Positions 14,059-21,831 of a stretch of DNA of 47,887 nucleotides are shown in pieces (the first letter of the stretch is position 1; every line of letters starts with the position of its first letter). Where the stretch lies: the NCBI GenBank assembly GCA_964483025.1, contig CAYZZT010000001.1, positions 1 through 47,887 on the forward strand, read 5' to 3'. The DNA is from CAIZIN01 sp964483025. GTDB taxonomy: Bacteria; Patescibacteriota; Minisyncoccia; Phycocordibacterales; CAIZIN01. The translations under genes and the position numbers were made by a program. The notes below the pieces were generated by a model. That model made no database searches. It was not told the DNA's origin and worked only from the letters and a program-made list of their open reading frames with translations.

Positions 14059-14074
14059 GTGAACAGCTGTTCAC
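14059..14074. promoter_or_regulatory. 16-bp palindrome in the rny leader
   Basis: GTGAACAGCTGTTCAC is a perfect palindrome ending five bases before the rny ATG (minus strand). It is either an operator or, in RNA, a hairpin over the ribosome-binding region. A related GTGAACAAG/CTTGTTCAC hairpin lies at ~24522-24543 near nusA. Confidence 0.45.
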
Positions 14075-14478
14075 CCCTTTAATTATGTGATGTGTTTCTG
14101 CGGAAAGCGTAAATTGTTGAGAATGTTTGTCATATAATGCCAGAAGTTGTCAGCCTTAATTTAATACCAGTAATAACCCCATAATACATTTGTCAAGGGG
14201 AAATTGCAAGGCGGAGCCTTGCAAGGTTCTAAATGTTCAAGATGTTCTAGTGTTCTAAATTCGGAATGCAATTCTGCATCTCTGTCATTCCAGTGGAGAC
14301 GGGAATCCAGTCTTTCATCTGTATTGTTATCCCAGTATTCTGTCATCATTGTGAATGCGAGGATCTATGTTGTTTTTGCATTAAACTTCGTCTCCTAAAA
14401 TACTTTTACATACCTAAAATACAGGCTATTTATAAAATTTTCTTTTAAATTCTATAAAATGTTGTACAATTTATACAA
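14075..14478. repeat. intergenic stretch with degenerate REP arms
   Basis: GTCATTCCAGTGGAGACGGG at 14284-14303 and a degenerate inverted partner ending ATGCGAGGATC at ~14355-14366. Two short frames crossing it are repeat-derived. Just before the next gene, TACAAT (14465-14470) lies eight bases from its ATG, a probable leaderless promoter. Confidence 0.5.
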
Positions 14479-15102
14479 ATGGACTCAACAATAATTAATA
14501 ACAAAAGATATGCATTTATAGATGTGCAAAATACTGAAACAACAACGCAAAAATTATTGGGATTTATTGTTGATTGGGAAAAACTCTGTGTATATCTAAA
14601 GGAAAAATGGAAATGTGAAAAGATTTTCTTTTATTCTGGTATTGATGAAGGCGATGAAGAAACCGCTAAAGAATTTGATTCTCTATCTCGTAATGGATGT
14701 ATCGTAAAATCAAAGACAGTCTTTGCATATAAGAAATCAGATAAAACAATTTCAATAAAATGTGTGCATTGTGGCAAAGATAATGTAGAGGTTGTAGATA
14801 TGGGGTATAACAAAAAATCAAATTGTGATGTTGACCTCACTGTTGATGCTATGGATGAAGCTGGAAAAGATAAAGAATTTATAATTTTTTCTGGAGATGG
14901 AGATTTTGAGTATTTAATAAGAAAAATTGTTGAAAAAGGTACAAAGGTTTACGTTGTTTCTTCAAATGCTGGTGTGAGGAAGCCCGGCATTAACACTAAG
15001 AGATTTTCAACGAAGCTCAAGTCTCTTATAGATAACAATAGGGGGAAGATAAACTTTATTGATATTAATAGTTGGAAAATGAAAATACAGAAAACCATAT
15101 AA
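14479..15102 (+). CDS. NYN-domain (LabA/DUF88) putative nuclease
   Basis: 207 aa. The PIN-like NYN fold shows its acidic residues: Asp15 in FIDVQN, the DVDLTVDAM segment (about 113-124) and SGDGDF (about 138-143), then KVYVVSSN. CVHCGKDN-like Cys pairs in the middle (about 94-97) may bind metal. NYN proteins are predicted RNases; the substrate is unknown. A -10 box sits eight bases before the ATG, implying a leaderless mRNA. Ends at a short terminator (15110-15130). Confidence 0.85.
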   Translation: MDSTIINNKRYAFIDVQNTETTTQKLLGFIVDWEKLCVYLKEKWKCEKIFFYSGIDEGDEETAKEFDSLSRNGCIVKSKTVFAYKKSDKTISIKCVHCGKDNVEVVDMGYNKKSNCDVDLTVDAMDEAGKDKEFIIFSGDGDFEYLIRKIVEKGTKVYVVSSNAGVRKPGINTKRFSTKLKSLIDNNRGKINFIDINSWKMKIQKTI

Positions 15103-15109
15103 AGTACAA

Positions 15110-15130
15110 ACCGCCACGAAGCGTGGCGGT
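15110..15130 (+). terminator. hairpin terminator of the NYN gene
   Basis: ACCGCCAC pairs with GTGGCGGT over GAAGC. The T tract is poor. Confidence 0.6.
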
Positions 15131-15598
15131 CTGCGAATGACTTAATTATCATAGCTCTTGTTATAATAAAAGTCAAGCAAAATTGGTAAAATTTCTTAAA
15201 CTTATTTATACTATATAGGCACACAAGAAAAATCACTTCGTAAGGGCTAGTCCTTATGCGGTGCTTTTTCATGGTTCTATAAACATTGGTGTGGAAGATT
15301 TTATGAGTTTTTTAGGATTTTTTTTGAAAATCGTCTTCTAATTACCTTACTAATATCTCGCGTTTTCTTATGTCATTCCCGCGGAAGCGGGAATCCAGTC
15401 TTATAATTTCAGAATACAGACTTGGATCCCCGCGAGTACGCGAGGATGACAGGCAGGAGTTAGGGAAGCTAATCATGGCCTATATTCTATTTTTTGACAC
15501 AAAACATAACCTTTGAATTGGTTTTCAAACTTTCGAGTTCGTGTTAAGCCATATTTTCTAGTTATTAACCACACTAATACTTGTAGAACCTTTTTCAT
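15131..15598. other. intergenic stretch with terminator-like hairpin and REP arms
   Basis: CACTTCGTAAGG pairs with CCTTATGCGGTG (11 of 12 pairs, 15233-15263), followed by CTTTTT, a terminator without an obvious gene; it could end a short untranslated RNA from the TTATAATAAAA promoter-like sequence at ~15157. REP arms lie at 15371-15398 and 15424-15452. No coding frame is supported. Confidence 0.45.
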
Positions 15599-15630
15599 TT
15601 GACAATAGGCGGTGGGGTGGGGGCTACAAT
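15599..15630 (+). promoter_or_regulatory. G-rich-spacer promoter, copy 1
   Basis: TTGACA (15599-15604) and TACAAT (15625-15630) are separated by 20 bases containing GGTGGGGTGGGGG. The motif TTGACAATAGG-YGGTGGGG-CTA-ATTAGGGG recurs at 46723-46753. The spacer is longer than the optimal 17, so a change in G-run length would alter promoter strength. Confidence 0.6.
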
Positions 15631-15659
15631 TAGGGGCATTAGAAAATAATACAAAAATT

Positions 15660-16394
15660 ATGGAAAAATTTGACCATGAGAATTACAGAGATAGTCTTGC
15701 TGAGGATTTAAAAAATGTTTCAAGTCATGCTGAAAGAAAAGATGCTTTACATAAAGAAAAAGAGGGATTTAGATACGGTGAAGCCAGAGAAAAACATTTA
15801 GAAGAAGTTGAAGTATATAAAACTTTAACCGAAGAAGCTGAAAGAAAATCTGAGTTGGTGGCAAAGAGTTTTTGGAATGGTATTTTGGGCGAGGATTTTG
15901 GTGTAAGATTTATAAAACAAGGTGCATGTAGTTGCTCTCTTGCTCGTCAAGTTGATGATGAAGCAAATATAGTAGAAAACTATGAAAAAGCAAAAAAAGA
16001 AAAACCTGACAGGTGGACGCAAGAAGAATATGAAACCAAACTTGCACAAGCGCTTGATTTCAATAGGAAACATAAAAAGTTTCAGGACAAAGTTTTAGAG
16101 GAACATCTAAAGGAGATAAAAGGAGGTGTGGGTTTTGGAAAGGAAGAATATCGATTAAAATTTATTGGCGAGCTTATTTCTAAAAAAATCGGAGAAAATT
16201 ATGAGAAATTATCTTACCTTTTGGGTAATAATTTAGATGATAGTTATTTTGCAAATAATGTGAAACAAATTGTGGAGGATAAGGATCTTAGTCAAACTTG
16301 TATAAGTTATTCTGGCTCAGTAGATCCAATATATAAGGCCCTAGTAAAGAAGGCTCTTGATGAAGAAAAACAACTAAAAAAACCTTTGGTATAA
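15660..16394 (+). CDS. CPR-type hypothetical protein, helical
   Basis: 244 aa from ATG 15660. Very charged and helical: K/E/R-rich coiled-coil-like segments at about 10-75 and 105-150. A Cys-rich spot KQGACSCSLAR lies near 90. No membrane segment; family not recognised. The short leader (about 25 bases) follows the G-rich promoter, which it shares in sequence with the unrelated gene at 46785, so the two may be co-regulated. Ends at a strong terminator at the start of a 250-bp direct repeat. Confidence 0.65.
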   Translation: MEKFDHENYRDSLAEDLKNVSSHAERKDALHKEKEGFRYGEAREKHLEEVEVYKTLTEEAERKSELVAKSFWNGILGEDFGVRFIKQGACSCSLARQVDDEANIVENYEKAKKEKPDRWTQEEYETKLAQALDFNRKHKKFQDKVLEEHLKEIKGGVGFGKEEYRLKFIGELISKKIGENYEKLSYLLGNNLDDSYFANNVKQIVEDKDLSQTCISYSGSVDPIYKALVKKALDEEKQLKKPLV

Positions 16395-16401
16395 TTTAAC
16401 T

Positions 16402-16657
16402 AATTATAAAAAAACAAAAGAGCGAGTTTCCCGGAGGGAAACTCGCTATTTTGGTTTGTGGTTTTTTCAGACTGGATTCCCGTCTTCACGGGAATGACAA
16501 TACGGAATTCTGAATTCCAGTCTGCGTCGTCTGCGTACAGTCTGCGTAAGTCTGCGGGTCGTACTCGACCATTTATACGACCTTATCCACTATCCCATAC
16601 TTTTTTGCCTCGTCGGCACTCATGAAGAAGTCGCGGTCGGCGTCTTTTTTGATTTTT
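16402..16657. repeat. ~250-bp direct repeat, copy 1
   Basis: Nearly identical to 17902-18154. It contains a GAGCGAGTTTCC terminator (16421-16447), a REP arm, CAGTCTGCG repeats and the 3' end of clpP. In the terminator CCC/GGG became CCT/AGG in the other copy, a compensated change. Confidence 0.9.
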
Positions 16658-16658
16658 A
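16573..16658 (-). pseudogene. clpP: truncated clpP 3' end
   Basis: Reads the last ~27 residues of ClpP (DADRDFFMSADEAKKYGIVD, then KVV and stop), matching the intact clpP at 18070-18678 except near the break. The rest of the gene is absent. It is part of the direct repeat that flanks the ATPase gene, so it is a duplication scar. Confidence 0.88.
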
Positions 16659-16741
16659 AGGGGATAATTTGAACGATTTTATGGCTTAAAATATAGAAAA
16701 AGGGCATTATCCATCAATTCTGCACTTTAATCATGCAAAAC

Positions 16742-16776
16742 TTGCGTAAATAAGTATACTTAGGTATACTATATCT
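16742..16776 (+). promoter_or_regulatory. promoter with overlapping palindromic operator
   Basis: TTGCGT (16742-16747), 17-base spacer, TATACT (16765-16770), with the ATG at 16777, so leaderless. AGTATACTTAGGTATACT (16753-16770) is an 18-bp near-perfect palindrome overlapping the -10 box, a likely repressor site, perhaps autoregulatory. Confidence 0.65.
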
Positions 16777-17901
16777 ATGTATATAAACAGATACCCAAAA
16801 ATAGAGAACAAGATAGAGGCAGGGAAAGTCCTTGTTATTTATGGTGCTAGGCAAGTAGGGAAATCTTCTCTTGTAAAAAAATATCTAGAAAGTGTGAATG
16901 AAAAATATTTATTTTTTAACGGAGAAGATGTGAATGTTTCTGCAATTTTTTCCTCGATGAATTTAAAGCTATTAAATGAGTCTATTGGAAATGTTAACTT
17001 AATCGTGTTAGATGAGGCACAGGTGATACCAAATGTTGGGACATCGCTTAAGCTCCTTGTTGATACAAAACCGGATTTGAAAATAATTGTAACTGGGTCA
17101 TCCTCGTTTGAACTTTCTGGGCAAGTGGGTGAGCCGTTAGTTGGAAGAATGAATGTTATAACGCTGTTTTCGCTTTGGGAAAAAGAAATAATGGATGCAG
17201 GCCTAGATAACTATATTGATAATATTGACTTTGCTTTACGTTTTGGTAGGTATCCAGCAGTTGTTAAAACTCAAGTTGTGGAGAATAAAAAAGAAATACT
17301 TACAAATATTGTAAATGGTTATTTGCTCAAAGATATTCTGGCTTTTGAAAGAGTAAAAAATTCAAAACTGATTTTAGATTTACTGAAACTACTTGCGTAT
17401 CAAGTTGGGGGTGAAGTATCAATTCAAGAGGTAGCAATCAAGTTATCTGTAAGTCGAAATATAATAAATAGGTTTTTGAATTTACTGGAGCAGAATTTTA
17501 TTATTTTTCCGCTTCGCTCGTATTCAAAAAATTTAAGGAGTGAAATACGGAAAAAAGAGAAATATTATTTTTACGATCTTGGAATTCGGAATGCCTTGAT
17601 AGAAAATTTCGATTCGATTGATGTGCGAGATGATATCGGAGCGCTGTGGGAGAATTTTTTACTGATTGAAAGAATTAAGAGAAATAATTATATTGAGCCA
17701 TATAAGTCAATATATTTTTGGAGGAAATCTACCGGAGCAGAAGTAGATTTTGTGGAGATTTATAGTGATAAAATGAATGGCTTTGAGTTTTCATATAAAG
17801 AAAAAAATAAGAAGAAATCTAAAAAATCTTGGCTGGATGATTATCCAAAAGCAACATGGAAAAATATTTTCAAAGAAAATTTTAGAGAGTTTGTTTTATA
17901 G
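16777..17901 (+). CDS. AAA_14/DUF4143-family ATPase
   Basis: 374 aa. Walker A GARQVGKSS (about 23-31), Walker B IVLDEAQ (about 76-82, Asp79-Glu80) and sensor TGSSSFEL define the AAA_14 domain. A winged-helix-like part (about 205-245) and the DUF4143 nuclease-like C-terminus follow, with FWRKSTGAEVDF (about 309-320), the restriction-endonuclease-like signature. Such proteins are frequent in archaea and CPR and behave as mobile cargo; their role is uncertain. It sits between direct repeats carrying clpP 3' sequence, and its leaderless promoter overlaps a palindrome. Confidence 0.87.
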   Translation: MYINRYPKIENKIEAGKVLVIYGARQVGKSSLVKKYLESVNEKYLFFNGEDVNVSAIFSSMNLKLLNESIGNVNLIVLDEAQVIPNVGTSLKLLVDTKPDLKIIVTGSSSFELSGQVGEPLVGRMNVITLFSLWEKEIMDAGLDNYIDNIDFALRFGRYPAVVKTQVVENKKEILTNIVNGYLLKDILAFERVKNSKLILDLLKLLAYQVGGEVSIQEVAIKLSVSRNIINRFLNLLEQNFIIFPLRSYSKNLRSEIRKKEKYYFYDLGIRNALIENFDSIDVRDDIGALWENFLLIERIKRNNYIEPYKSIYFWRKSTGAEVDFVEIYSDKMNGFEFSYKEKNKKKSKKSWLDDYPKATWKNIFKENFREFVL

Positions 17902-18154
17902 AATTATAAAACAAAAGAGCGAGTTTCCTGAAAGGAAACTCGCTATTTTGGTTTGTGGTTTTTTCAGACTGGATTCCCGTCTTCACGGGAATGACAATAC
18001 GGAATTCTGAATTCCAGTCTGCGTCGTCTGCGTACAGTCTGCGTAAGTCTGCGGGTCGTACTCGACCATTTACACCACTTTATCCACAATCCCATACTTC
18101 TTTGCCTCGTCGGCACTCATGAAGAAGTCGCGGTCGGCGTCTTTTTCGATTTTT
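17902..18154. repeat. ~250-bp direct repeat, copy 2
   Basis: Pairs with 16402-16657 at a constant offset of 1497 bases across most of its length. Contains terminator 17918-17944, a REP arm and the genuine clpP 3' end. Identity ends at GATTTTT inside clpP. Confidence 0.9.
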
Positions 18155-18678
18155 GAAAGTGTTTGGCCGGTATTTTTTGCGAGCATTTTATTTAATGTTT
18201 CTCGAGTTTTGATTATGTGCTTTGCATTGATTTCAATATCAGAAGCTTGACCCTCTGTTCCACCAAGTGGCTGATGAATCATAACTTCAGAGTTTGGAAG
18301 TGCAAATCTTTTGCCTTTTTTACCTGAGGAGAGAATAACTGCTCCCATTGAAGCAGCGATTCCTACGCAGACAGTAGAAACATCATTTTTGATATTGTTC
18401 ATAGTGTCGACAATAGCGAGGCCTGCTGTCACATGTCCTCCGGGAGAGTTTACATACATTGTAATATCTTTCTTTGGGTCCTCAGATTGAAGGAAAAGAA
18501 GTTGTGCAATAATAATATTTGCTACATCATCGTTTATTGCTCCTCCCAAAAAGATAATGTTTTCTTTAAGTAGACGTGAATAAATATCATAGGCTCGTTC
18601 GCCTAGCGGGGACTTCTCGATTACAGTGGGAATTAAATATGATGCTTTTGGTTCATTTTTCATGCTTCCACAATACAA
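18070..18678 (-). CDS. clpP: ATP-dependent Clp protease proteolytic subunit
   Basis: 202 aa, family length. Complete catalytic triad: Ser110 in AASMGA, His135 in MIHQP and Asp184 in RDFFMSA, plus the oxyanion NSPGG loop. ClpP forms a 14-mer serine protease fed by ClpX/ClpC unfoldases. Start at 18678 or at the in-frame ATG five codons later (18663). Upstream lies a 24-bp inverted repeat (18764-18814). Its 3' end has been duplicated at 16573-16658. Confidence 0.96.
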   Translation of the reverse strand: MYCGSMKNEPKASYLIPTVIEKSPLGERAYDIYSRLLKENIIFLGGAINDDVANIIIAQLLFLQSEDPKKDITMYVNSPGGHVTAGLAIVDTMNNIKNDVSTVCVGIAASMGAVILSSGKKGKRFALPNSEVMIHQPLGGTEGQASDIEINAKHIIKTRETLNKMLAKNTGQTLSKIEKDADRDFFMSADEAKKYGIVDKVV

Positions 18679-18763
18679 CGAAAAGAGTTTTTAAGCAATA
18701 TGCTCGACTTTTTAGTTCGACTATGCTGTAATACAGCAAATACAGTCCTTTGAACCTCCTTTT

Positions 18764-18814
18764 TTCATTTCAGGCAACAAAATCGACTTTGTCGATTTTG
18801 TTCCCTGAAATGAA
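18764..18814. repeat. 24-bp inverted repeat between clpP and the gene at 18856
   Basis: Arms 18764-18787 and 18791-18814 pair with one mismatch over a TTT loop. It sits between divergently transcribed genes, so it is not a terminator for either; a cruciform or insulator-like role, or a repeat remnant, is possible. Confidence 0.7.
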
Positions 18815-18855
18815 GCTTTATTGCTGAATATGAAGTAAAAAAGAAAGGAAATACT

Positions 18856-19275
18856 ATGAATGATATTAAAACTGCTATGTTGGCTCTCATTGTGATTGCC
18901 GTTGTCGTTTGGGTTATCTGGGCCGATACCAGAAAACCCACGAAGCCCGCCCCAAAATACCTACCCGGATTTAGTGACGAGGATATCGAGGCTCTCCGCC
19001 GGAAAAATGACTTGTTTCATCATTTTCCGATTAGGGAACGCGAATGGCAAACTCTCAATACTGATGAGCTTCTGCAGGTGTTTCTTGCGGTACTTGATGT
19101 TCAATGTAGGAGACATGCTAAAGAGAAACATTTTTCTCCATCGCATATTCTTTTCGAAATGTCGGCTGAGTGCAAACATCTCATCCAGTGGACAATTGGG
19201 AATATTGAGCAAGGGCTCGTTTACGAGAATATGACCAAAAAAGCAAGAGAAGTTGCTAGTCGGCTTTATCGATAA
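18856..19275 (+). CDS. membrane-anchored hypothetical protein, paralogue A
   Basis: 139 aa. AAAGGA lies 6-7 bases before ATG 18856. One N-terminal transmembrane helix (about 5-24) is followed by a soluble helical domain. The domain shares the pattern D-[DE]-x-I-E-x-x-x-x-x-N-x-L-F-x-x-x-P, a W-x-T-L segment, H-I-L and a C-x-x-L/D-L-x-x-W-x-x-G motif with the gene at 19431. Not a family recognised. Likely inner face of the membrane. Confidence 0.65.
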   Translation: MNDIKTAMLALIVIAVVVWVIWADTRKPTKPAPKYLPGFSDEDIEALRRKNDLFHHFPIREREWQTLNTDELLQVFLAVLDVQCRRHAKEKHFSPSHILFEMSAECKHLIQWTIGNIEQGLVYENMTKKAREVASRLYR

Positions 19276-19296
19276 GTCTACAAACCGCCACAATGA

Positions 19297-19322
19297 CCGT
19301 AAACAGATGTTTACGGTTTTTT
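19297..19322 (+). terminator. intrinsic terminator
   Basis: CCGTAAA/TTTACGG stem followed by TTTTTT. Confidence 0.82.
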
Positions 19323-19430
19323 AATAGTTGTCTTTTTTTATTGAATATGATGTAATACGTGGGAATAAGGTTCTTTATATGAAAAGCACAGTGCTTTACT
19401 AAAGGGGGCCCAATAAACAGAAAGGTTGTT

Positions 19431-19889
19431 ATGAATTTTTTATCAAAAGAAGCCATTTTGGTGATTGTTGCTGTTATTATTCCATTCTCTTTCCTGCTTC
19501 GTGGATTGATAATGAAAAGGGCAAGAAGAATAAAAAAATCCTCTAATGCTCTCAATGATGATGAAATTGAGAAAATTAGCAGGATGAATAATCTCTTTGA
19601 GGATATGCCTCCTGAAAATGGGAGGGAGTGGTGGACCCTCGAGGTATCACAGCTGGTCGATGTATGTGTAAATGCAACATGGTCTATTCATAGGTCGGGT
19701 ATTTATTCTATGAAACATATCCTTATAAATATTGCCGAAAGATGTGAAGACTTGGCAGATTGGATGAGGGGGCAGGCAACTCAGCCATTATATATAAACT
19801 CAGATATGTCTAATATGGTTCAAAAGCCAATGGCAGTTGCTCGAATATTGCGTGATCTTGCTTCAAGAGCTGAAACTGAAAATGCTTGA
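19431..19889 (+). CDS. membrane-anchored hypothetical protein, paralogue B
   Basis: 152 aa, the paralogue of the gene at 18856: same order of N-terminal membrane helix (about 7-28), the DDEIEKISRMNNLFEDMP segment and the CEDLADWMRG segment. Shine-Dalgarno AGAAAGG about seven bases before the ATG. Separate terminators show that each copy is its own transcription unit, so the pair arose by duplication and diverged. Function unknown. Confidence 0.65.
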   Translation: MNFLSKEAILVIVAVIIPFSFLLRGLIMKRARRIKKSSNALNDDEIEKISRMNNLFEDMPPENGREWWTLEVSQLVDVCVNATWSIHRSGIYSMKHILINIAERCEDLADWMRGQATQPLYINSDMSNMVQKPMAVARILRDLASRAETENA

Positions 19890-19898
19890 TTTTCAAAT

Positions 19899-19927
19899 CG
19901 TGAATTCAAAAGATTCACGGTTTTTTT
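19899..19927 (+). terminator. intrinsic terminator
   Basis: CGTGAAT/ATTCACG stem followed by a T run. Confidence 0.8.
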
Positions 19928-20064
19928 ATTCGCACACTAACTCTGGCTTTGCGCATGTTTTGCCATAAATTATGTTTTAACAGCTATACATTTTATTCGT
20001 TTTCTCTATATAATGCGGTCTACTTTCTTACGCAAAACGAAGCCAGATTTAGTGTGCGGATGAA

Positions 20065-20092
20065 TTGACAATGTAGCTACAACGTATATACT
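20065..20092 (+). promoter_or_regulatory. toxin-antitoxin promoter
   Basis: TTGACA (20065-20070), 16-base spacer with the palindrome TGTAGCTACA, TATACT (20087-20092); ATG at 20100, so leaderless. The palindrome between the boxes is a likely autoregulatory operator. Confidence 0.68.
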
Positions 20093-20099
20093 TATATAT

Positions 20100-20381
20100 A
20101 TGGCATCAACAACAATACAAATTAGAATAGATTCAAAAGTGAAGAAGGAAGCAAAAAAAGTTTTTGCGGATCTTGGCTTAGATATTTCTTCTGCCACAAA
20201 GCTTTTCTATAAGAAAGCGATGGTTACAAGATCTATACCTTTTGAAATATGTACAGAAAATGGTTTTACTATCAAGCAAGAAAGAGAAATGATTAAGGAA
20301 GCTGAATGGGCAAAAAAACATGGGGAAAAATATACCTCAGTTAAAAAAATGCTAGATGATATCTTAGGGCAGTCAAAATAA
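20100..20381 (+). CDS. RelB/DinJ-family antitoxin
   Basis: 93 aa. The N-terminus TTIQIRIDSKVKKEAKKVFADLGLDISSATKLF is the ribbon-helix-helix of RelB/DinJ antitoxins, which dimerises and binds the operator; the C-terminus would wrap the toxin. It is followed after three bases by a YafQ-like toxin frame broken by TAG (20547). The antitoxin itself is intact. Confidence 0.88.
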   Translation: MASTTIQIRIDSKVKKEAKKVFADLGLDISSATKLFYKKAMVTRSIPFEICTENGFTIKQEREMIKEAEWAKKHGEKYTSVKKMLDDILGQSK

Positions 20382-20384
20382 TAT

Positions 20385-20663
20385 ATGTATTATATTTTTT
20401 ATTCAAAAAAATTTAGTAAGTCTCTTAAAAGATTAGTCAGAGCAAGGAGAATTGAAAGGGGAGAAATTGAGCTTGTACTTGAGAATATAGCATCAAGAAA
20501 AATTTTAGATAAAAAATATAAAGATCATCAACTTAGTGGAAATATGTAGGAATATAGAGAGTGTCACGTACGAAATGATATGCTTTTGCAATATGAAATT
20601 GTGAAGAATGAACTTACTGTAATTGCAATTGATGTCGGGAGTCATTCGGAACTATTTGGTTAG
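20385..20663 (+). pseudogene. YafQ-like toxin interrupted by an amber codon
   Basis: Frame MYYIFYSKKFSKSLKRLVRA begins at ATG 20385. After 54 codons, at LSGNM, a TAG (20547-20549) interrupts; the same frame then continues EYRECHVRNDMLLQYEI to SHSELFG and TAG 20661. In YafQ relatives this place reads (W/M)KGYRECH, so an AAG to TAG change is likely. The catalytic His residues of ECH and SHSELF lie after the stop, so the product should be inactive. TAG ends several other genes here (for example those at 1586, 2085, 9298 and 14054), so routine recoding is unlikely. Confidence 0.82.
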
Positions 20664-20671
20664 GAAATATT

Positions 20672-21367
20672 ATGAAACTACAAAGATTTTTTATAAAACA
20701 GGAATTAAAGGAGGGGAATGAGGTAAATATCAATGATGTAGATTTTGTGCATCAGATTTTTCATGTGTTTAGAAAGAAAGTGGGGGATGAGGTTGTTCTT
20801 TTAGATAATTCAGGATTTGAATTTTTGGCCGAAATTGTATCTTTAAATAAGAAAGAGGTTAGTTTGAGAATCTTAAATAAAAAAAAGGTTTTAAATATTT
20901 GTAAGAACGAAGTGGTTCTTTTTGCTTCGTTAATTAAAAAAGATAAATTTGAATGGGTTTTGGAAAAGTGCACCGAGCTTGGTGTTTCGAAATTTGTTCC
21001 CGTTATTTCAGAAAGAAGTGAAAAGAAGGGTTTGAATATTGAAAGAGCAAGGAAAATAATTAAAGAGGCGAGCGAACAATCGGAAAGGGGAATAATGTCG
21101 GAAATTTGTGAACCCATTACTTTAGAAAGTGCTTTAAAAGATTTGAGTGGTGAAGCGATCGCTTTACATTTAACTGGAGAAATATTTAATACTGAGAAAT
21201 TAAAATCCTCCAAAAAATTAGGGTTGTTTATTGGCCCCGAAGGTGGTTGGGGAGAGAAAGATATTGAATTGTTTAAGAAAAATAATATTCCTTTAATTAC
21301 TCTCGGTTCACAAGTCCTTCGCGCAGAAACGGCAAGTGTGGCGGGGTGTGCAAAATTACTGCTGTAG
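20672..21367 (+). CDS. rsmE: 16S rRNA (uracil1498-N3)-methyltransferase
   Basis: 231 aa. The N-terminal PUA-like part (about 1-70) precedes a SPOUT methyltransferase domain. Visible family motifs are KCTELGVSKFVPV with SERSEKK (about 98-117), FIGPEGGW (about 187-194) and LGSQVLRAETA (about 209-219), the knot that binds S-adenosylmethionine. Start ATG 20672 lies eight bases after the broken toxin frame. Confidence 0.94.
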   Translation: MKLQRFFIKQELKEGNEVNINDVDFVHQIFHVFRKKVGDEVVLLDNSGFEFLAEIVSLNKKEVSLRILNKKKVLNICKNEVVLFASLIKKDKFEWVLEKCTELGVSKFVPVISERSEKKGLNIERARKIIKEASEQSERGIMSEICEPITLESALKDLSGEAIALHLTGEIFNTEKLKSSKKLGLFIGPEGGWGEKDIELFKKNNIPLITLGSQVLRAETASVAGCAKLLL

Positions 21368-21438
21368 TTTGTAGGCTAAAACAATTGAGTACAATTGTTC
21401 GCCCGAACTTTTGTACTCAAAAGTTTTAGGGAGAAGAA

Positions 21439-21463
21439 AACTTCTGCAAAGATTGCAGAAGTT
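21439..21463. terminator. convergent terminator
   Basis: AACTTCTGC/GCAGAAGTT hairpin between rsmE and the minus-strand gene at 21466. Confidence 0.7.
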
Positions 21464-21465
21464 GG

Positions 21466-21675
21466 CTAACTCACTTTGAGTATGAAGCCTTGGGGAAGAT
21501 CATTGGGGTTTAACCCGATGATTTTTCTTGTGCCACTGATTTGATACCACACGAGTCTTTTTTCATTATCAAGAGGCAAAACCTCCCTCACTCTGTAGTT
21601 TCCCTTTGGAATAGTACCAATAGAGCGTAATCCACCATTAAAAACAACAGCTGTTTTGTCGATTTCCAGTGTCAT
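21466..21675 (-). CDS. small hypothetical beta-rich protein
   Basis: 69 aa, not recognised. Strand-rich with GTIPKGNYRVREV, suggesting a small beta barrel. On the minus strand the leader carries AGGAGCTCC, with AGGAG about 8-9 bases before the ATG as a plausible Shine-Dalgarno, and the gene ends at a hairpin. No membrane segment. Confidence 0.55.
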   Translation of the reverse strand: MTLEIDKTAVVFNGGLRSIGTIPKGNYRVREVLPLDNEKRLVWYQISGTRKIIGLNPNDLPQGFILKVS

Positions 21676-21722
21676 ATTTTAGGAGCTCCTTCTAAGTACT
21701 TAGTATAGCACAGAGGGGTAGA

Positions 21723-21831
21723 ATTATGAAGTAAGAATTATGAATTAAGAATGGATTTAAAATACAATAAAATACCGCGCTGTAGGCGCCGTATTTTATT
21801 CCTAATTCTTAATTCCTAATTCTTAATTCTG
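21723..21831. repeat. GAATTA-type repeats around the trigger-factor terminator
   Basis: Short repeats at 21723-21755 and inverted at 21800-21831 enclose AATAAAATAC/GTATTTTATT with a GC-rich inner stem (21766-21800), a bidirectional terminator. Same design as 5727-5835. Confidence 0.68.

Noticed and set aside
14161..14448. Short frames between rny and the NYN gene
   Set aside because: All are translated REP-type repeat without start signals.
15233..15269. Riboswitch before the gene at 15660
   Set aside because: Only one hairpin with a T run is visible, more than 300 bases upstream of the promoter of that gene; no aptamer family recognised.
20385..20663. Stop-codon recoding (TAG as sense)
   Set aside because: TAG is the normal end of several other genes in the window (for example those at 1586, 2085 and 9298), so a lesion in the toxin is simpler.
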